Of a stretch of DNA of 64,000 bases, positions 24,259 through 36,910 are shown in pieces. Under the pieces are notes generated by a model, which was not told the origin of the DNA, did no database searches, and saw only the letters and a list, made by a program, of their open reading frames with translations. The stretch is from NCBI GenBank assembly GCA_029204225.1, contig CM055110.1, positions 17,542,759-17,606,758 of the forward strand. Reading direction: 5' to 3'. Position 1 is the first letter of the stretch. Each line of letters begins with the position of its first letter. The position numbers and the translations under genes were made by a program. The DNA is from Diphasiastrum complanatum (taxonomy: Eukaryota > Streptophyta > Lycopodiopsida > Lycopodiales > Lycopodiaceae).

Positions 24259-25072
24259 GCTACAATAGCCCCTCCCACATTTGGTAAAATGTTTAAGGGA
24301 TTGGTTTTGTGCTACATTGTAGTTGTGTTCACTTTTTTCTCAGTTGCTGCATCTGGCTATCGGGCATTTGGTAATCTTGCTTCTGGAAATATATTCATCA
24401 ATTTTTTCTCAATCCAAGGTTCACCATTGGTTCCAAAGTGGCTTCTTATGTTGAGCAATATATTTGTTATCATACAATTGGTTGCAATAGCCTTGGTACA
24501 TCTTTCAATCTCACTTTGGACTCTTTTCAATTTAATTGCATAAGTCCCTTTCTGCATGTGTTATTCTATTTCTCTGGTAGAAGACTAATTTGGTAATAAT
24601 TTCTTTTGAGTATTTTAACATTTCAGCTAATACTTAAAATGTTTTGATTATTTGAGTGTATCTTTTATAGCTTGTGGTGTTTTTTGTGTAGATATACGCA
24701 CAACCCATATTTGAAATTTTTGAGAGAAGAACATCCAATGTCAAATACCATAAGTATGCTATGCGAAACTTTCTTCCAAGATTGTTATATCGAACCTTAT
24801 TGGTGGCATTTTCAACTCTTCTAGCTGCTATGCTACCATTCTTTGGTGACCTTTCTGCATTTGTCGGTGCATTTGGATACACACCTTTTGATTTCATCTT
24901 ACCAATGGTCCTCTACTCCCAACTCTTCAAGCTTTCAATAAGGTCTAGAATGTTTTGGATAAATTCTTTAATAATACTTGTGTTCACAACTATCGGATTG
25001 ATAGGTTGCATATCCTCAGTTCACCAAATTGTTGCAGATGCAAATACATATAAGCTATTTGCAGATATCTAA
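24259..25072 (+). pseudogene. GAT1-like AAAP transporter, 3' half (two exons)
   Basis: AAAP/GABA-transporter proteins are 11-helix membrane H+/amino-acid symporters. Exon 24259-24495 follows an acceptor TTGCAG and reads ATIAPPTFGKMFKGL, then FSVAASGYRAFGN and PKWLLMLSNIFVIIQLVAIA. It ends before GTACAT. Exon 24692-25072 (acceptor GTGTAG) reads IYAQPIFEIFERR, LLAAMLPFFGDLSAFVGAFG, PFDFILPMVLY and closes ADANTYKLFADI with a stop. The exons join in phase (ALIYAQP), giving 205 residues with no frameshift and the family's usual C-terminus. Everything upstream of ATIAPP is missing; the matching 5' half is at 36288-39107 on the other strand. Confidence 0.85.
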
Positions 25073-25929
25073 AAAAAAACTTGGATCATTCCAAAACATT
25101 TGAATATCATGTATGATAGTCATTTAAAAAATATTTGCTCTCCTGTTAGAATGCAAAAACAAGGTATAAGAGCTTGTCTAGAATATATTATGTTGTATAA
25201 TGTCATGTAGATTTTCCCTAAATTTCACTTAGTTATCAAAAAAATTATTTTGAAGACATTCTTTTAAGCTAGCAAGCTTTCATATACCAATGTAGCATTG
25301 TCGTATCTAAAATTTAATCTTATTTATTGTGAATACTTATCTTTTGCTTTAAGTACACAATCATTTGTGTAAACTTCTGTGTTATACATGTAAATATACA
25401 CATACATCCATATGTTTGTAGAATTTTGAAAGGTATATATTACAATAAAAATTTATAATGAAACCCTTATTCAAGATGTAATATGGCAAGAAAAAATCAT
25501 TCCACTTCATTGTGTAAAAGTCTTCACAAAAACACACTAAATATTTATGGAACTGAATAAAGGTTTGTTAGCGCTTCCTCTTTGGCTTCCAATGCATTGT
25601 TCACCAAAAGTAAAACATGTCAGCCTTGCAAGAAAAATGCCAATTGTTGTGAAGAGGGGCCATAAATCTTTCTCCTCTACACAAATCAGCAAAAAAAAAT
25701 TTAAACAAATAGAAAAGCCACCATCTAAAATAATTCAACCACCAAAAAAAAGAAGTGCACATGTTTATGAAGAAAAGCCAATGCTAGAGAAGAAAAATTC
25801 CAAGACTCAATCTAAAACTGGTAAAGTATAGTACTAAGGACCATAAACGAGCCTACAAAAGAATCCAAGAGTGATTGATTGATTGATCTACCAATCTATT
25901 GCAAAACTAGTCATTAATTTATTTTTTAT
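25073..25929 (+). other. Downstream region of the transporter half; one unassigned frame
   Basis: AT-rich and without recognised homology. A 94-codon Lys-rich frame (25547-25831) contains PPSKIIQPPKKRSAHVYEEK. It has no family I know and lies in A-rich DNA, so I treat it as doubtful. Confidence 0.3.
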
Positions 25930-26350
25930 CTAAATTAGCAACATGGATTCACGCGTGTGAATTACAATGCTCACAAAAAACTATGTACAAACCAAGCAGC
26001 TAGAATTTGTCAATTTTCACACTCCTTAGATCTAGCTTCAGAAACTATGATACATTTATCAATTACTACAAGTAATGATCTTAGCTTAATAACAGAATCC
26101 TTAGGCAAGGATTTAGTAAGCAAATCAGCAAAGCAATCCGATGAAGATACATGTTGGAGTTTGATTTCTTTGGCTTGCACCTTCTCCCTCCCAAAGTGAT
26201 GAGCAATCTCGACATGCTTACTCCTTGCATGGAATGTAGGATTGGTAGCAAGTGATTGGGTTGATTGGTTGTCCATTGGTTCCAAGGAACCTCTTTGGCC
26301 TCTATGACTTAAAGCTCCACCAATAGCCTTTTGAGCCATAAGACCTCCTT
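25930..26350 (-). mobile_element. Ty1/copia RNase H tail with LTR edge
   Basis: The minus-strand frame 26339-26010 reads QSLATNPTFHARSKHVEIAH, then HHFGREKVQAKEIKLQHVS and FADLLTKSLPKD, the RNase H end. Near 26020 a short purine run precedes TGTGAAAATTGAC on the minus strand, a likely LTR start. Close relative of the fragments at 1-384 and 3391-3950. It abuts a plus-strand gag at 26355 head to head. Confidence 0.8.
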
Positions 26351-26354
26351 GCGA

Positions 26355-27220
26355 CTCATGATGTAACTACTGGATTACATCTTAGAAGAAAGTTTTTTAC
26401 TCTTAGCATGTCTAATTCTACTGCCATCACTTCTCACATCAACAACTTCAAATCTTTAATGGATCAGTTATCAACTGTAGGATGTGCTATTCAAGATGAT
26501 GATGTCGTTATGACCTTGCTTTCTTCTCTTCCAAAGCCATATGAACACTTTGTGGTGATGATCTCCACACAACCCGACCTCACTCTTCAAAAGGTGATCC
26601 GTCATCTTCTTCAAGAAGAAATGTGGAGAAAGACCAGCGGCCTGTCCATCAAAGACAAATTATTGCCCTGTACACCAAGAAGAAAGACTCTTCCAAGGGC
26701 AAGAACCAAGTGTAGCAACAACAACATAAGCCTCACATTCAAGGTGAGAATAGTAAATGGCGCAAGAAACTTTTCTGTAGATATTGCAAGAGAGCCAATC
26801 TGACATCAAAGAGTGTCGTATCCACATCTACAATGAGGCAAAGAAACAACAACAACAGTAGCCAAATTCCTCAAATGCGACGAAATTCAAGGAGCAGGAT
26901 ACACACCTGTTACTGGCTTACAACAGTGGCAAAGAAGACCATGATAGTTGGTACTTGGATAGCGATGCTACCCAACACATGACCTCTCGCAAGGAATGGT
27001 TTACTGAGTATGCAGCTTACAACAGAGATCAATTCATCTACCTCGAAGATTCAAGCACCATACGCATGGAAGGGAAAGGGACAGTCAAGATCACATTCAA
27101 CAACAATATTTCTATTTGTGTTCCCAACATCCTTCATGTTCCTCAGCTATCAAAGAACCTATTATCAGTCTCTAAGAAAACTGATGAGGGCTACACTATT
27201 ACTTTCTCATCTGAGTAGTG
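26355..27220 (+). mobile_element. Ty1/copia gag and protease remnant
   Basis: The frame from about 26355 gives copia gag (LSMSNSTAITSHINNFKSLM, DQLSTVGCAIQDDDVVMTLL, SSLPKPYEHFVVMISTQ, LLQEEMWRK). After broken sequence, the protease frame at 26955-27218 carries WYLDSDATQHMTSRKEW, where the usual DSG has become DSD, and ILHVPQLSKNLLSVSK. It ends at 27220 before any integrase. Confidence 0.8.
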
Positions 27221-28130
27221 TACACAGGTTTTTCTACATTGACAAGATTGGTGATCATATGTTGTCTTTCTAAAACAAGATAATTTTGTAGATTTGGATC
27301 TTAATTGGTCTGAAATCTTTCACATTTATTGAAGAGGAGGAGTCTTTATGGACTCAAGCAAGCATCTAGATCAACTCTTTTCTTATCTCCATCAATTTTG
27401 TGTTGGAGCTCATATAGTCCTTCATTATACATGAGGTTTAATGATATAAATATCATTGTACTTGTATTGTATGTTGATGACATAATTAAGTGGAAATGAC
27501 TTAGATGGAATAAGAGATGTTAAGATTGCTTAATCTAAAGAGTTTAGGATGGTTGATCTCGGCCAATTACACTTCATTCTAGGAATAGAAGTCATAAGAG
27601 GATTGGATTTTAGCTTTCTATATCAATCTAAATAATCTACATCCATCCTAGATATATTTGGAATGAATAATTGTAAAGGCACTCCAATAGAAGTGGTAAT
27701 GAAGCATCATTTGAGGACATCATACTCTATAGAAGACTTATAGGCTCATTGATTTATTTCACTATAACTAGGCCTAATTCTAGCTATATTGTTGAAAGGT
27801 TAAGCCAATATATGCAAAGTCCTCTTGTGTCACATTGGAAGATGGCCAAAAGTGTCCTAAGATACATCTCATCAGCTAGGAATTTTGGCATACTCTACAA
27901 AGAGATTAATCTTAGCTTAAGAGCCTATTTTGCAAGTGACAAAGTGGATGAAAATCTATAGGTGCATTTGTTACATTCCTTTGTGATAGAGTAGTATCGT
28001 GGCTTTCCAAAAAGCAAGATACTATATTATTATCTTCAACAGAATCTGAGTATAAGGCCTTGACATCAGATTTGATAACAAATCTAATGCATCCTTAGAG
28101 GCTTTGCATGTGGTAATATGGGATATTTGG
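27221..28130 (+). mobile_element. Ty1/copia RT and RNase H remnant, heavily decayed
   Basis: After about 90 bp resembling 23498-23560 comes RT sequence with stops in most lines: YVDDIIKWK near 27472, MVDLGQLHFILGIEVIRGLD near 27550-27610, MIYFTITRPNSSYIVERL at 27749 and LLSSTESEYKALTSDL near 28020-28070. Similar in sequence to the minus-strand pieces at 1-2260. Confidence 0.8.
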
Positions 28131-28844
28131 GAGTCGACCAGATTGAGTGTGATGCATGCTAAGGCCTTCTATTGGTCTTCATTCATTCTGCAAGTTTCAA
28201 AAGCTTTTACGTACATCTGGAGAAACCTGTTAGGGCACGTTGGCCTTTAAACTTAGGTAACTCTAGCTTAGGCAGACTCAGTTGTGAGCTAGGACATTCC
28301 TGATATTGGCCATGATTGGAATTACTACTGGGGAAATTGGTTGCACTGTGTCTACAACCTCAAATATGCTAGATCCAGTGGAAGTTAGAGATCATGGAGG
28401 TTAGGACCTTGTGACTCTCTATCTTGATCTTAATTGCATTCAGAGTTAGACGTATCAATGGGATTGTTTTTGTATTTTTGACATTTTCTAAATGTTTTTA
28501 GATCTTGATCTTTTTTAGACTTTGGTTAAATCTTCCTTTGGAAGAAATGATTGTGTGCAATGTTTTTGGGTTCTTGTTGTTTTCTACAGTGATTTGTCAA
28601 AAATAGTGCTGATCAAGGCACCTACTCTCACAGATCCATCCAAAACTCTAGTATCAATCAAGGCATCTGCTCTAGCAGATCCATCCAAGATCACATACAC
28701 AGATCAAGCCACATGTAATCACAGATCCATCCAAGATCGTGACATTTTGGATGTTTCACTCTATAGGGTGGCTGTCAAGAACATGAAGCAAGAAAGAAGA
28801 GCAAAGACATCCAATTTCAATTTGATAAAGGTTCAACCTGCTTT
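28131..28844. other. No recognisable gene
   Basis: A 110-codon frame at 28522-28854 has a repeated Thr/Leu/Asp/Pro-Ser-Lys motif (APTLTDPSKTL, ASALADPSKIT) from a short internal tandem repeat. No family is recognised. Confidence 0.4.
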
Positions 28845-29046
28845 ATTGAAATGAACATGTAAAATTAATCACAAATTACCACTATATATAGTGGATTTTA
28901 GGGCTTTGGCCTCAAATCCTATTGGCCACTTTCCACCTCTCTTATTATTTGAAATTTGAAATTTGGGGGGAGCCCTCTTTATTCACTAACTTGACTATTA
29001 GGCCTTGCGACATTTAATTCTCACAAAAAGGCCTAAAGTCCTTTTA
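28845..29046 (-). mobile_element. LTR fragment of the gypsy-like family G
   Basis: The reverse complement matches 40775-40995: TATATAGTGG, AGGCCTAATAGTCAAGTTAG and TGAATAAA occur in the same order. It contains the family's TATATATAG promoter-like box. It lies next to the truncated end of the copia at 29322. Confidence 0.65.
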
Positions 29047-29321
29047 TTAACTTTTAACTAATCAAAACGCCAGACTTTTATTAAGTGGTACTAGACTTTT
29101 TCCATGAAATTCAGGCGTGGCTCGTTGAAATCATGTGCATGTGGATAAAAGCACTTATGGGCCCAAGAAAACCAATTTGATGTCATCCACGCAATTAATT
29201 TATGCTCCCAAGTTCCATCCAGCATCGTCGCACGTGGGTAGTATAGTATGGCTATTGGTAGCTGATCAAGAACTTTGTTTGATGCCATAGGAAGATTTGG
29301 ATCAAAACACAAGGTAGTCAG
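29047..29321. other. No recognisable gene
   Basis: Short unassigned sequence joined to the broken end of the RT frame. Confidence 0.5.
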
Positions 29322-30162
29322 TTAGTCATCCCATCTCGTAGGAATTGAAGCCAAGGAAGCCAAATCTTTTGCAAAATGGCTCTGGCTTGGTACATACTGA
29401 GATGCACCTACGTTTGGTCTAACGAGATCATGCACATCGAACTCTTTTTTTAGTGAAATCTTGATATCATCAATACCTTGAATGTTGCCTCCACTCAAAA
29501 TAATATCATCCACATAGATTAGAAGAATGACATCATTTCCAACACATCTATAGTAAAGTGAGTGATCATACTTACTCATTATAAAGTTTTGTGAAAGTAG
29601 AAAAGTGTTAAGCTTAGCATACCAACTCCTTGGTGCTTGCTTAACTCCATACAAACTCTTTTGTAGAAAACACACATGATTAGGCTTGCCATGTGAAATG
29701 TTGCCCTTGGATTGCTCCACAGTGATATCCAATTGCCATAGATTCCATCATTGCCACGGGTGCAAAGGTCTCATCATAGTCAATACCATGTTCTTGAGCA
29801 TATCCTTTTGCCACCAGCCTTGCTTTGTACTTGTTAATTGATCCATCTTGGTTTGTTTTCACTTTGAAGATCCACTTGCATCCTATTGACTTATTGTCCT
29901 TTGGAAGTTCCACCAATCTCCATGTGTCATTCTTCATAAGAGCTTGATACTCAAGATCCATTCCTTGGACCCACTCCTCTTTTTGTCTTGCTTCATCTAC
30001 ACATGAGGTTCATCAAAAGAGTTTAGAAAAACATAGTTTGTACCATCAACAACTTGCTTACCTTTTTCATCATAAGTGAGTCTCAAAGGTTGTTACCTTT
30101 GCCTTGATGTCCTCCTTGGCTTTTGATTTGAAGTAGGCTATTCAACATCAACATCCAAAGTA

Positions 30163-30473
30163 TGAGAAATTGTCAACTAATTAACATTTATCATGTTTAG
30201 TCCAAATGGCAATTTTGGCCAATATGCATTTTCGACTTAGAGATAAGCTTTATAAATTTGTTTAGGCCTAAGTTTATTTGAGTTACCATTTTTGAAAAGT
30301 GAGGGAAAGTTGGTAGGTCGAGTTTGAACCAATTCAAATTGGTAAATTTAGATGCATTGAATCTAGTCTATTGGTGGAATAGATCTAGAGCTTTCTAAAT
30401 GTTGATAAGCTTGGACAAGCATACCCAAATAGGTCAAGAACCTATTATATATAGTGTACAAGCGTGGGAAGAG

Positions 30474-30559
<86 letters not shown>

Positions 30560-30796
30560 GCTTATGGAAGTGAGCTCTTTGGGTTTCTATATCTATTTTT
30601 GCATTGTCTTGTTGATATCTTGAATTTTTGTGTGTAGAATGCTATTTTTAAGTTGTGTATTGACTTTACATGCATGAAAGATGTCGTGGTATAGCCATGG
30701 TACGGGAAACAACAACAACTTATCATTGTTATGTTATTTTGTCAAGTTCTTATTAAGTTCATAGCTTCTATATTTGGTAGATGATGAATTTTTACA
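30163..30796 (+). mobile_element. Solo LTR of family A inside the copia
   Basis: Opens TGAGAAATTGTCAACTAATT and closes TTTTTACA. It is collinear with 22944-23497, including TATATATAG near 30448 and the 3' block CTTATCATTGTTATG. A (CT)n tract lies at 30478-30556. It splits the integrase C-terminus/linker of the minus-strand copia. I did not find a clear target duplication. Confidence 0.7.
30478..30556. repeat. (CT)n microsatellite
   Basis: About 78 bp of pure CT inside the solo LTR, downstream of its TATA-like box. The 22944 copy has only a short CT-rich stretch at this point, so the tract expanded within this LTR. Confidence 0.95.
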
Positions 30797-32097
30797 CTAT
30801 TAATGGTGTTAGATGTGCTATCTTTGTTGAGGGATCTCCAAGATTCCAACCCTACCTTGGTAGGGATGAAAGATCCACCAAAATTTCCAATGAGAAGGAA
30901 TAAAAATTTTGTAAGCCTTGCTCACCTCACTATAACCAACAACAATACCTTTTCTTGAAGATGGATCCTCCTTTGTCCTATAATCACAAGTGATGTTGAT
31001 ATAGCAAATGCATCCAAAAGTTTTGAAAAACTTGACACTCGGCCTTCTACCAAACAACATCTCAAAAGGGATTTTTCCATCCAAGACCACACTCGGCCAT
31101 CTATTGCATAGAAAATTGGCACACAACAAAGCTTGATCCCAAAAAGAGTTAGGAAGATTTGCACCTAACCTCATGGTTTTGGCACCTTCAGATAATGTTC
31201 TATTCTTCCTCTCGGCCACTCCATTTTGTTGTGGTGTCCTTGGGCTTGTGTACTCTCTCTTGATCCCATTTGAATCACAATATGCTTTGAACTTGGTAGA
31301 AATGTACTCACCACCATTGTCAGTCCTCAAGCACTTGATCTTTGTAGACAATTGGACCTCCCTTGCAATCTTGAACTTGACAAAGACATCAAACACTTCA
31401 TCTTTGCTTTTTAGTAGATAGACCCAACAAAATCTACTAAAATCATCAATAAAAGTCACATACATCTTTGCACCTCCATTGCTAATTGTAGTAACACCAT
31501 GAATATCCAAATGCACAAGTTGAAAAGGCTTATTTTGATGTAGATCTCTTGTAAGGTAACCTATGTGACTTTGATAAAGCACATTGCTCACAAACATGAT
31601 TCAAGCTTGTTAAAGAATTGGGAAGACCAACAACTTGATTCTTTTCCATCACCTCCAATGACTTGTAGTTGAGATGTCCCAATATCTTGTGCCATACCTC
31701 TTGCATTGACAATTGCTCCTTTTCCATACATCCAACAAGCATCAAGTTTGAACAACTTACCTTGCCTCTTCCCTTTTGCAATCAATTCATTCTCCTTGAT
31801 CAAACAAGCATCACCATCAAACTCCACTTTGAATACCTTGAAGGTTCTTAGTGATAGATGGAATGAACAAAACATCCTTCAAATTCATATTCCTATTAGT
31901 AGAGAGAGAAACAGGAATTGTGCCAATTCCTTTATTGCACACTCACTATCATTGGCCATGTAGATCACCTTAATGTCACTTTCAAATGCCGTCAATGATG
32001 AATAATACCCCTCATGAAATATCATATGTGATGTAGCTCCACTATTAATCCACCAAGGATCAATATCTCCATGATTAGCCAACAAGCAAGATGACAT

Positions 32098-33540
32098 AAT
32101 ATGTCATTTTCCTGTCATTCCACAACTACAACGTTTGTTTTTATGCAGGTCTTTGGCACTACTAGTACATTGGCATGCTAAGAATTGATCTACAGATATT
32201 GTGATGTGGGTACCTAGTGACTCACTTGCATGGAAACATATTGATGAGCAATGGTCCGAGTTTGGAGATGAACCTCATCATTTACGATTTGGTTTGGAAA
32301 TGGATGGCGGGCTTTCTCTGCTGCTAAGGCATGAACTGCCATCAATCGGGTTTTGCATAATTTGTGCAACGCATCGTGGCGAAGTTGTAAAGACTGATCA
32401 TCATTCCGCTGCTGTTATGCGTAAAGATGGGATTAAAAATTCAATTGGCATAACAGCATCTTGACCATAAACCAGTTGAAAAGTTGTCTGATTTGTACTA
32501 TTTTTGTAAGCGGTTCTGAATGCCCATAATGCTGCATACAGTTTATGTTCCCAATCAGACCGACTCGCTTCAACTGTCTTTGTCATAATGGTGCAGAGAA
32601 TCTTATTGGAAGATTAAGCTTGGCCATTCCCTCTGGGATAATAGGGAGTACTGAATCTGTGTATAACAAAAAAATCTTCCAGTAAACACTTTATTGTTTG
32701 ATTAACAAAGTATGTACCCCGATCACTAACAATTTCGATCGGACATCCAAATCTGATTATAATATTTTCATATAGAAACTTAGCTGTAGATTTCGCATCA
32801 GCTACTTTGACAGCTTTGGCTTCAACCCACTTGGTCATATAATCAGTTGCGACGATAATGTAGCGAGCCTGAGATCCTTGAGCAGCGGGATGAATAGGAC
32901 CAACATGATCCAGTCCCCATTTTTCAAACGGTGCTTGCGATAAAACCGGATGTAAGGGTTCATAATTCTATCGAGTAGGCCGTCGTGCTCGCTGGCAGAC
33001 ATCACATGTTTGAATAAAAAAAAATTTGTCCTTATGAAGCGTAGGCCACCAACAACCGGATTGCAAAAGTTTGTGAACAGTAATATTTGTAGAGAAGTGT
33101 CCTCCACCGATGCCATCATGTGAAAACATGATTAGATCTGGTACTTCAAAACACATCTTCGTAAAATATTATCTGATCCACAACGATACAATTGTCCTGT
33201 TGGTTGAGCCTTATGAATTGATTGTCTTTTCTGTACTTTTGTCAAAGAGTCATTCGGTTTTCTAGCATCAGGTACTCAACAATATCTGCCGCACACTCAG
33301 GTACTGCTTCAACATAGAACAATGTAGCATCTGGCAGTTCATCATCCACTTTAGTATTAACTGGTGCGGACTCAATTCATGAAACGTGATCAGCTAGATA
33401 ATGTTGCTTCCCCTTTCTGACCACAATTTGAAAGTCAAATTCAGTCAATAATAATAATCATCTTGCAATACGTCCAGTATTACGGAGCCCTGCTGCGGAC
33501 GGGTTACATTATCTTTTTCATCAGTTACATGACATACTTT
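32098..33540 (-). mobile_element. Ty3/gypsy integrase remnant
   Basis: Minus strand. The H2C2 zinc finger is at 33156-32968 (GGGHFSTNITVHKLLQSGCW, TCDVCQRARRP). The catalytic core at 32838-32614 has MTKWVEAKAVKVADAKSTAK, RFGCPIEIVSDRGTYFVN (second Asp) and STPYYPRGNGQA. The C-terminal side at 32586-32401 has LWAFRTAYKNSTNQTTFQL. RNase H-like sequence may lie at 33300-33500. Stops and frame breaks separate the parts. No RT or LTR is attached. Confidence 0.85.
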
Positions 33541-35083
33541 CGAGGTACGGCTAAAAGTTATTGCAAGTCAAATGTAATAGTTGAAAATAGTGTATAATAA
33601 TAGAAAAGTGTATTTTTACCCAAAAAAGGTAGTGTCTTTGAAAGTACATGTTGTACCACCAAACCATGCTTTAGCCATGTATATTTGTCATGATTAAGTG
33701 ATTAAGATTAAGTGTAATAAGTGAGAGGGTCCCAATAGTCAATGAGTCATTGACAAATTTGGATTCAAGTCCACCTATAAAAGAAGATGAAAACAAATCT
33801 TTTTAGGCCACCACCAATGCCAAGTGTTGGAGTAGTCTTTGCAAGTTGTGGACAACTTGCAGTAGCAGTGCAATGGACCAAATATTCATTGTATAGTATA
33901 TTATTTGTGAGAAATATGCAAAATATAGCTTGATCAAGGCCAAATTTTTGTACAAAATTTCATTCCACATGTGTGGAGCTTGTTGCTCTTGCTTACAAAT
34001 CAAGATAGGATCAATTCTAGCTTGTTTTTGATGATAGAATTGTTGATAGTAATGCAAACAATTACTCTTGCGGATTGATCAGAAACAAAAATGGTCCTAA
34101 TTGTATTTTCTTTCACATGGCATCAAATTCATGTATAAGAGTGTTTGATCAAGGTTTGAGTCCAACATTAGTAAGTTTTGAGAGAAACATATTAGTTTTG
34201 GAAGGATGAGTTTCTAACAAGTGGTAGCATTGAAAATTTGGAATGAATCATTTTTTGAGCTTAGTTGTCTTTCCCACATGTGTGGAAGTGTGGGGGACTA
34301 AAGAGAAGGCCATTTCTTTGAGTTAATCTCAAATTAGCATGCTTGTAGATTTTGATGATATATTTTGCAATAGGTGTGAAAGAATCTATAAGAATTCCAA
34401 ATATATGGCTAGATTCGAATTGGATCATCAAATCTAATTTTTTGATGTAAGTTTCAGTGGCAAAAAGTGGGCTTCGGGTCTGATCAGAGATCAAAACGTG
34501 GGGTGGAAGATAGCTTGTAGTGGTCAACATTCTCAATTTTTTTGTGTAGAATTGACATATGATTATATTAAGATCAAATTAATTCTGGTGAAGCTTTCTT
34601 TGTGAGAGTGTGAGGGTCAAGTTGTGATCCTATTGAGTGTCTAGAATAGGGAGGATTTCATATTTGAGTGTACAATTTTGATTGAAATCTTGGCAAATCT
34701 TTAGATGTCAATTTTTTCAAATTGTAGGGGTATTTGGATTTGTTTTTTGTGTGTTTTGATTTGATTCTTGCGAGCCTTAATTTTTGTGATCTAGACAAGG
34801 TCCATTTTCCAAGGTGAGTAGATTTTGCTGAAGATTGATTCTAAGATTTGTCATCTAGATCTTTCTAGATTTTTTATTTTTTCGAATCTATTTTTTTGAG
34901 AGTCACAAAATCAATTTGTAGAGTCATTTCACAAGTATGTACTTTTTGTACAATAAGATTTTGAGTGAAAATCCATTCTTAGATTTGTGATCAATAACTT
35001 CTGTAAATCTTTCTAGTTTTTTATTTGTTCAAATTTAGTTTTTTGAGAGTCACAAAATCAGTCATTTCACAAGTTTTTACTTT
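33541..35083 (+). other. Probable LTR/leader of the following copia; no gene
   Basis: AT-rich. A CTATAAAAGAAG box at 33775 in plus orientation resembles an LTR promoter, and a copia zinc knuckle begins shortly after 35084. LTR ends could not be fixed because no second copy is in the window. Confidence 0.35.
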
Positions 35084-35890
35084 GTGTACAAGTACTTCAT
35101 CATGGCATCAATAGGAGACTACCTATTGGACACAAGTAAAAGGTTCTACTTTTGTGGTAAAAGAGGCATTTGGCAAAGGAATTCTTTCAAAGGAAGAAAA
35201 CACAAGGAAAACAAGAAAATCAAGTTCAAGAAGGTGCCAATAGTGACCTTGAGAAGTGACTGTCACTTTGTGTGTCCAATTTTTCTTCAAACAAGTTTCA
35301 AAGATGAAGATGAGCCTTGGTGGATAGATAATGGGGCTACCTCCCACATGACGCCAATAGTATTTCTATCAACTTTTCTCTTTTGGTGGCTCTAAGAAAT
35401 TTATTCTTGATGCAAATGGTTGTGAATTCAAAATTGAGGCAAAGAAGTTAGTCCATATATGTCTTGGATCTACCAAGAAGGCCAAGCTTGAGGGTGTTCT
35501 TTATATTCCTATAATAACAAGAAATTTGTTGTGTGTTGGCAAATTTTGGACAAAGGCTCATTTGTTAGATTTGCTGGAGATGCTTGCTTGATCATGACGA
35601 GTGGTAAAATCAGTGCATGAGAGATCAATTTTGGTAGGCTTTTTAGGCTTGATGCTTATGTGAGAGCTCATCATGATGGAGTGATGGCCAAGCAGGAAAT
35701 AGCACAAGTAGAGTCATGTCAAAAGCAATTGGAGCTTTTTCATCACCAATTCATGGATGCTATGTGCAAAGAGGAGCCTACTCTTGAGATTCCTATATCT
35801 TTGGCAAAAGGTGGTGATAGAAGGAAGGCATGTGCTTTCATAAAGGACACAAATGGGCAAGAGTTGGGGGGGAGGGGTTGGTTTTAAGAG
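35084..35890 (+). mobile_element. Ty1/copia gag knuckle and protease remnant
   Basis: SKRFYFCGKRGIWQRNSF at 35130-35190 is a CCHC knuckle with key positions altered. PWWIDNGATSHMT at about 35315 is the protease active site with DNG for DSG. In other frames, FILDANGCEFKIEAKKLVHI, KLEGVLYIPIITRNLLCVGK and SGKISA-like sequence continue the protease/pre-integrase order to about 35660. A 75-codon frame (35660-35887) follows without recognised homology. The element is cut off before integrase. Confidence 0.75.
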
Positions 35891-36287
35891 AGTATGAAGA
35901 GGATATTAGCAAATTTTAGCATTAAAGAGGAGATTTTGAAAAAGAATGACAAGTATCTTAAGAGAGACAAGAGAGTGAGAAGTACAAACTTGTCGTCTTT
36001 GGAATTAGAGCACTATCATGTTGTGATGAAGAGAAAAGGACAACTATGAGGAAAAATTTGTTTCAAGAATGCATAAAAAAGACCATAGTAATGTAGGATA
36101 CTTGTCTTTACTATAAGAAGTATTTTAAAATTTTATATCAATTAAAGTTCCTTGTTTGTCTCAAGTTCTTTAGCTGATGGTTATGAATCATCACAATGAG
36201 TTAACTAACTTATAACGATGTACTCATTTTCTTCGAGTCAACACAAGATTGTAAAGAAATGATCCAAAGTGTTTTAAAGTCTTTTAC
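35891..36287. other. No gene; junction to the transporter intron
   Basis: Contains the end of copia-related sequence and the start of the transporter intron that follows exon 3. No exon encoding the next transporter segment (AIYL... region) was found on the minus strand. Confidence 0.5.
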
Positions 36288-36910
36288 CTTAATGCTTATG
36301 CCACCCAATAATGCGCTTCCAATTGTTGCTCCAAGGCAAAGTAATATTTGTAGAGGTGCAATCACAAATCTACTCCAAGTTGGTCCTGAAATCATAAGTT
36401 GGATGAGATTTTGTATGTCAATACACATAGCTGAGATTGTTGTTGGAACCGAGCTATTTTGAAAACAATTTGGAACAAGAATACTTGAAACTTTTGGTGG
36501 TATCTCTATGAGCTCAAAGCTAGACTTAATCACTCCAAATGTTATGTATTGTACTATTTGCTATTTGTGGGTGATCAAATGCGCATAAACCCATTTCTAG
36601 TAACAAAATAAGATACGGGCACTTTTTAATGCATTCATGATAATAAAACAAGATACCAATACTACTAAATAACTATAGAAAACAATCAAAAGCATCAAAT
36701 TGGACATAAATGATGAGAATTGCTATGAACACAAGATTATAAAGTATATGGTTTTTAAATTTGCTTTTCTAGCAAACTACCGAACTCTTAAAAAAGAATC
36801 ACATTTTGGATATATCACAAGCTACAAGATTGTTAATGCTCATCTTGGAGGGACTTTAATAGAACTCCACAAAGGAGCACATTCTTCATCTTGATTGAAA
36901 GACTTGCAAG

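Larger units (their letters stand above)
29322..32097 (-). mobile_element. Ty1/copia element: protease, integrase, part of RT; interrupted by an LTR
   Basis: The best-preserved pol of its subfamily here. Protease at 32097-31885 shows WWINSGATSHM, with the catalytic Asp changed to Asn. The integrase zinc finger is at 31781-31530 (VWHKILGHLNYKSL, CEQCAL). The integrase core and C-terminus at 31597-30818 are open (HLDIHG, TFIDDFSRF, KCLRTDNGGEYISTKF, PQQNGVAERKNRTL, GRRPSVKFFKTFGC). After the inserted LTR (30163-30796) the linker resumes, and RT at 29961-29322 has [34 protein letters not shown], a gap where AFLNG belongs, LYGVKQAPRSWY and IYVDDIILSG. It ends FDVHDL at 29340. Gag and RNase H are absent. 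Confidence 0.9.

Noticed and set aside
24259-25072. Functional short transporter
   Set aside because: The two exons are open, but the first surviving exon starts mid-protein at a splice acceptor, and no upstream exon or start exists on that strand.
36700-36894. 64-codon frame as an extra transporter exon
   Set aside because: No transporter motif, plus strand, and inside intron 2 of the minus-strand gene half.
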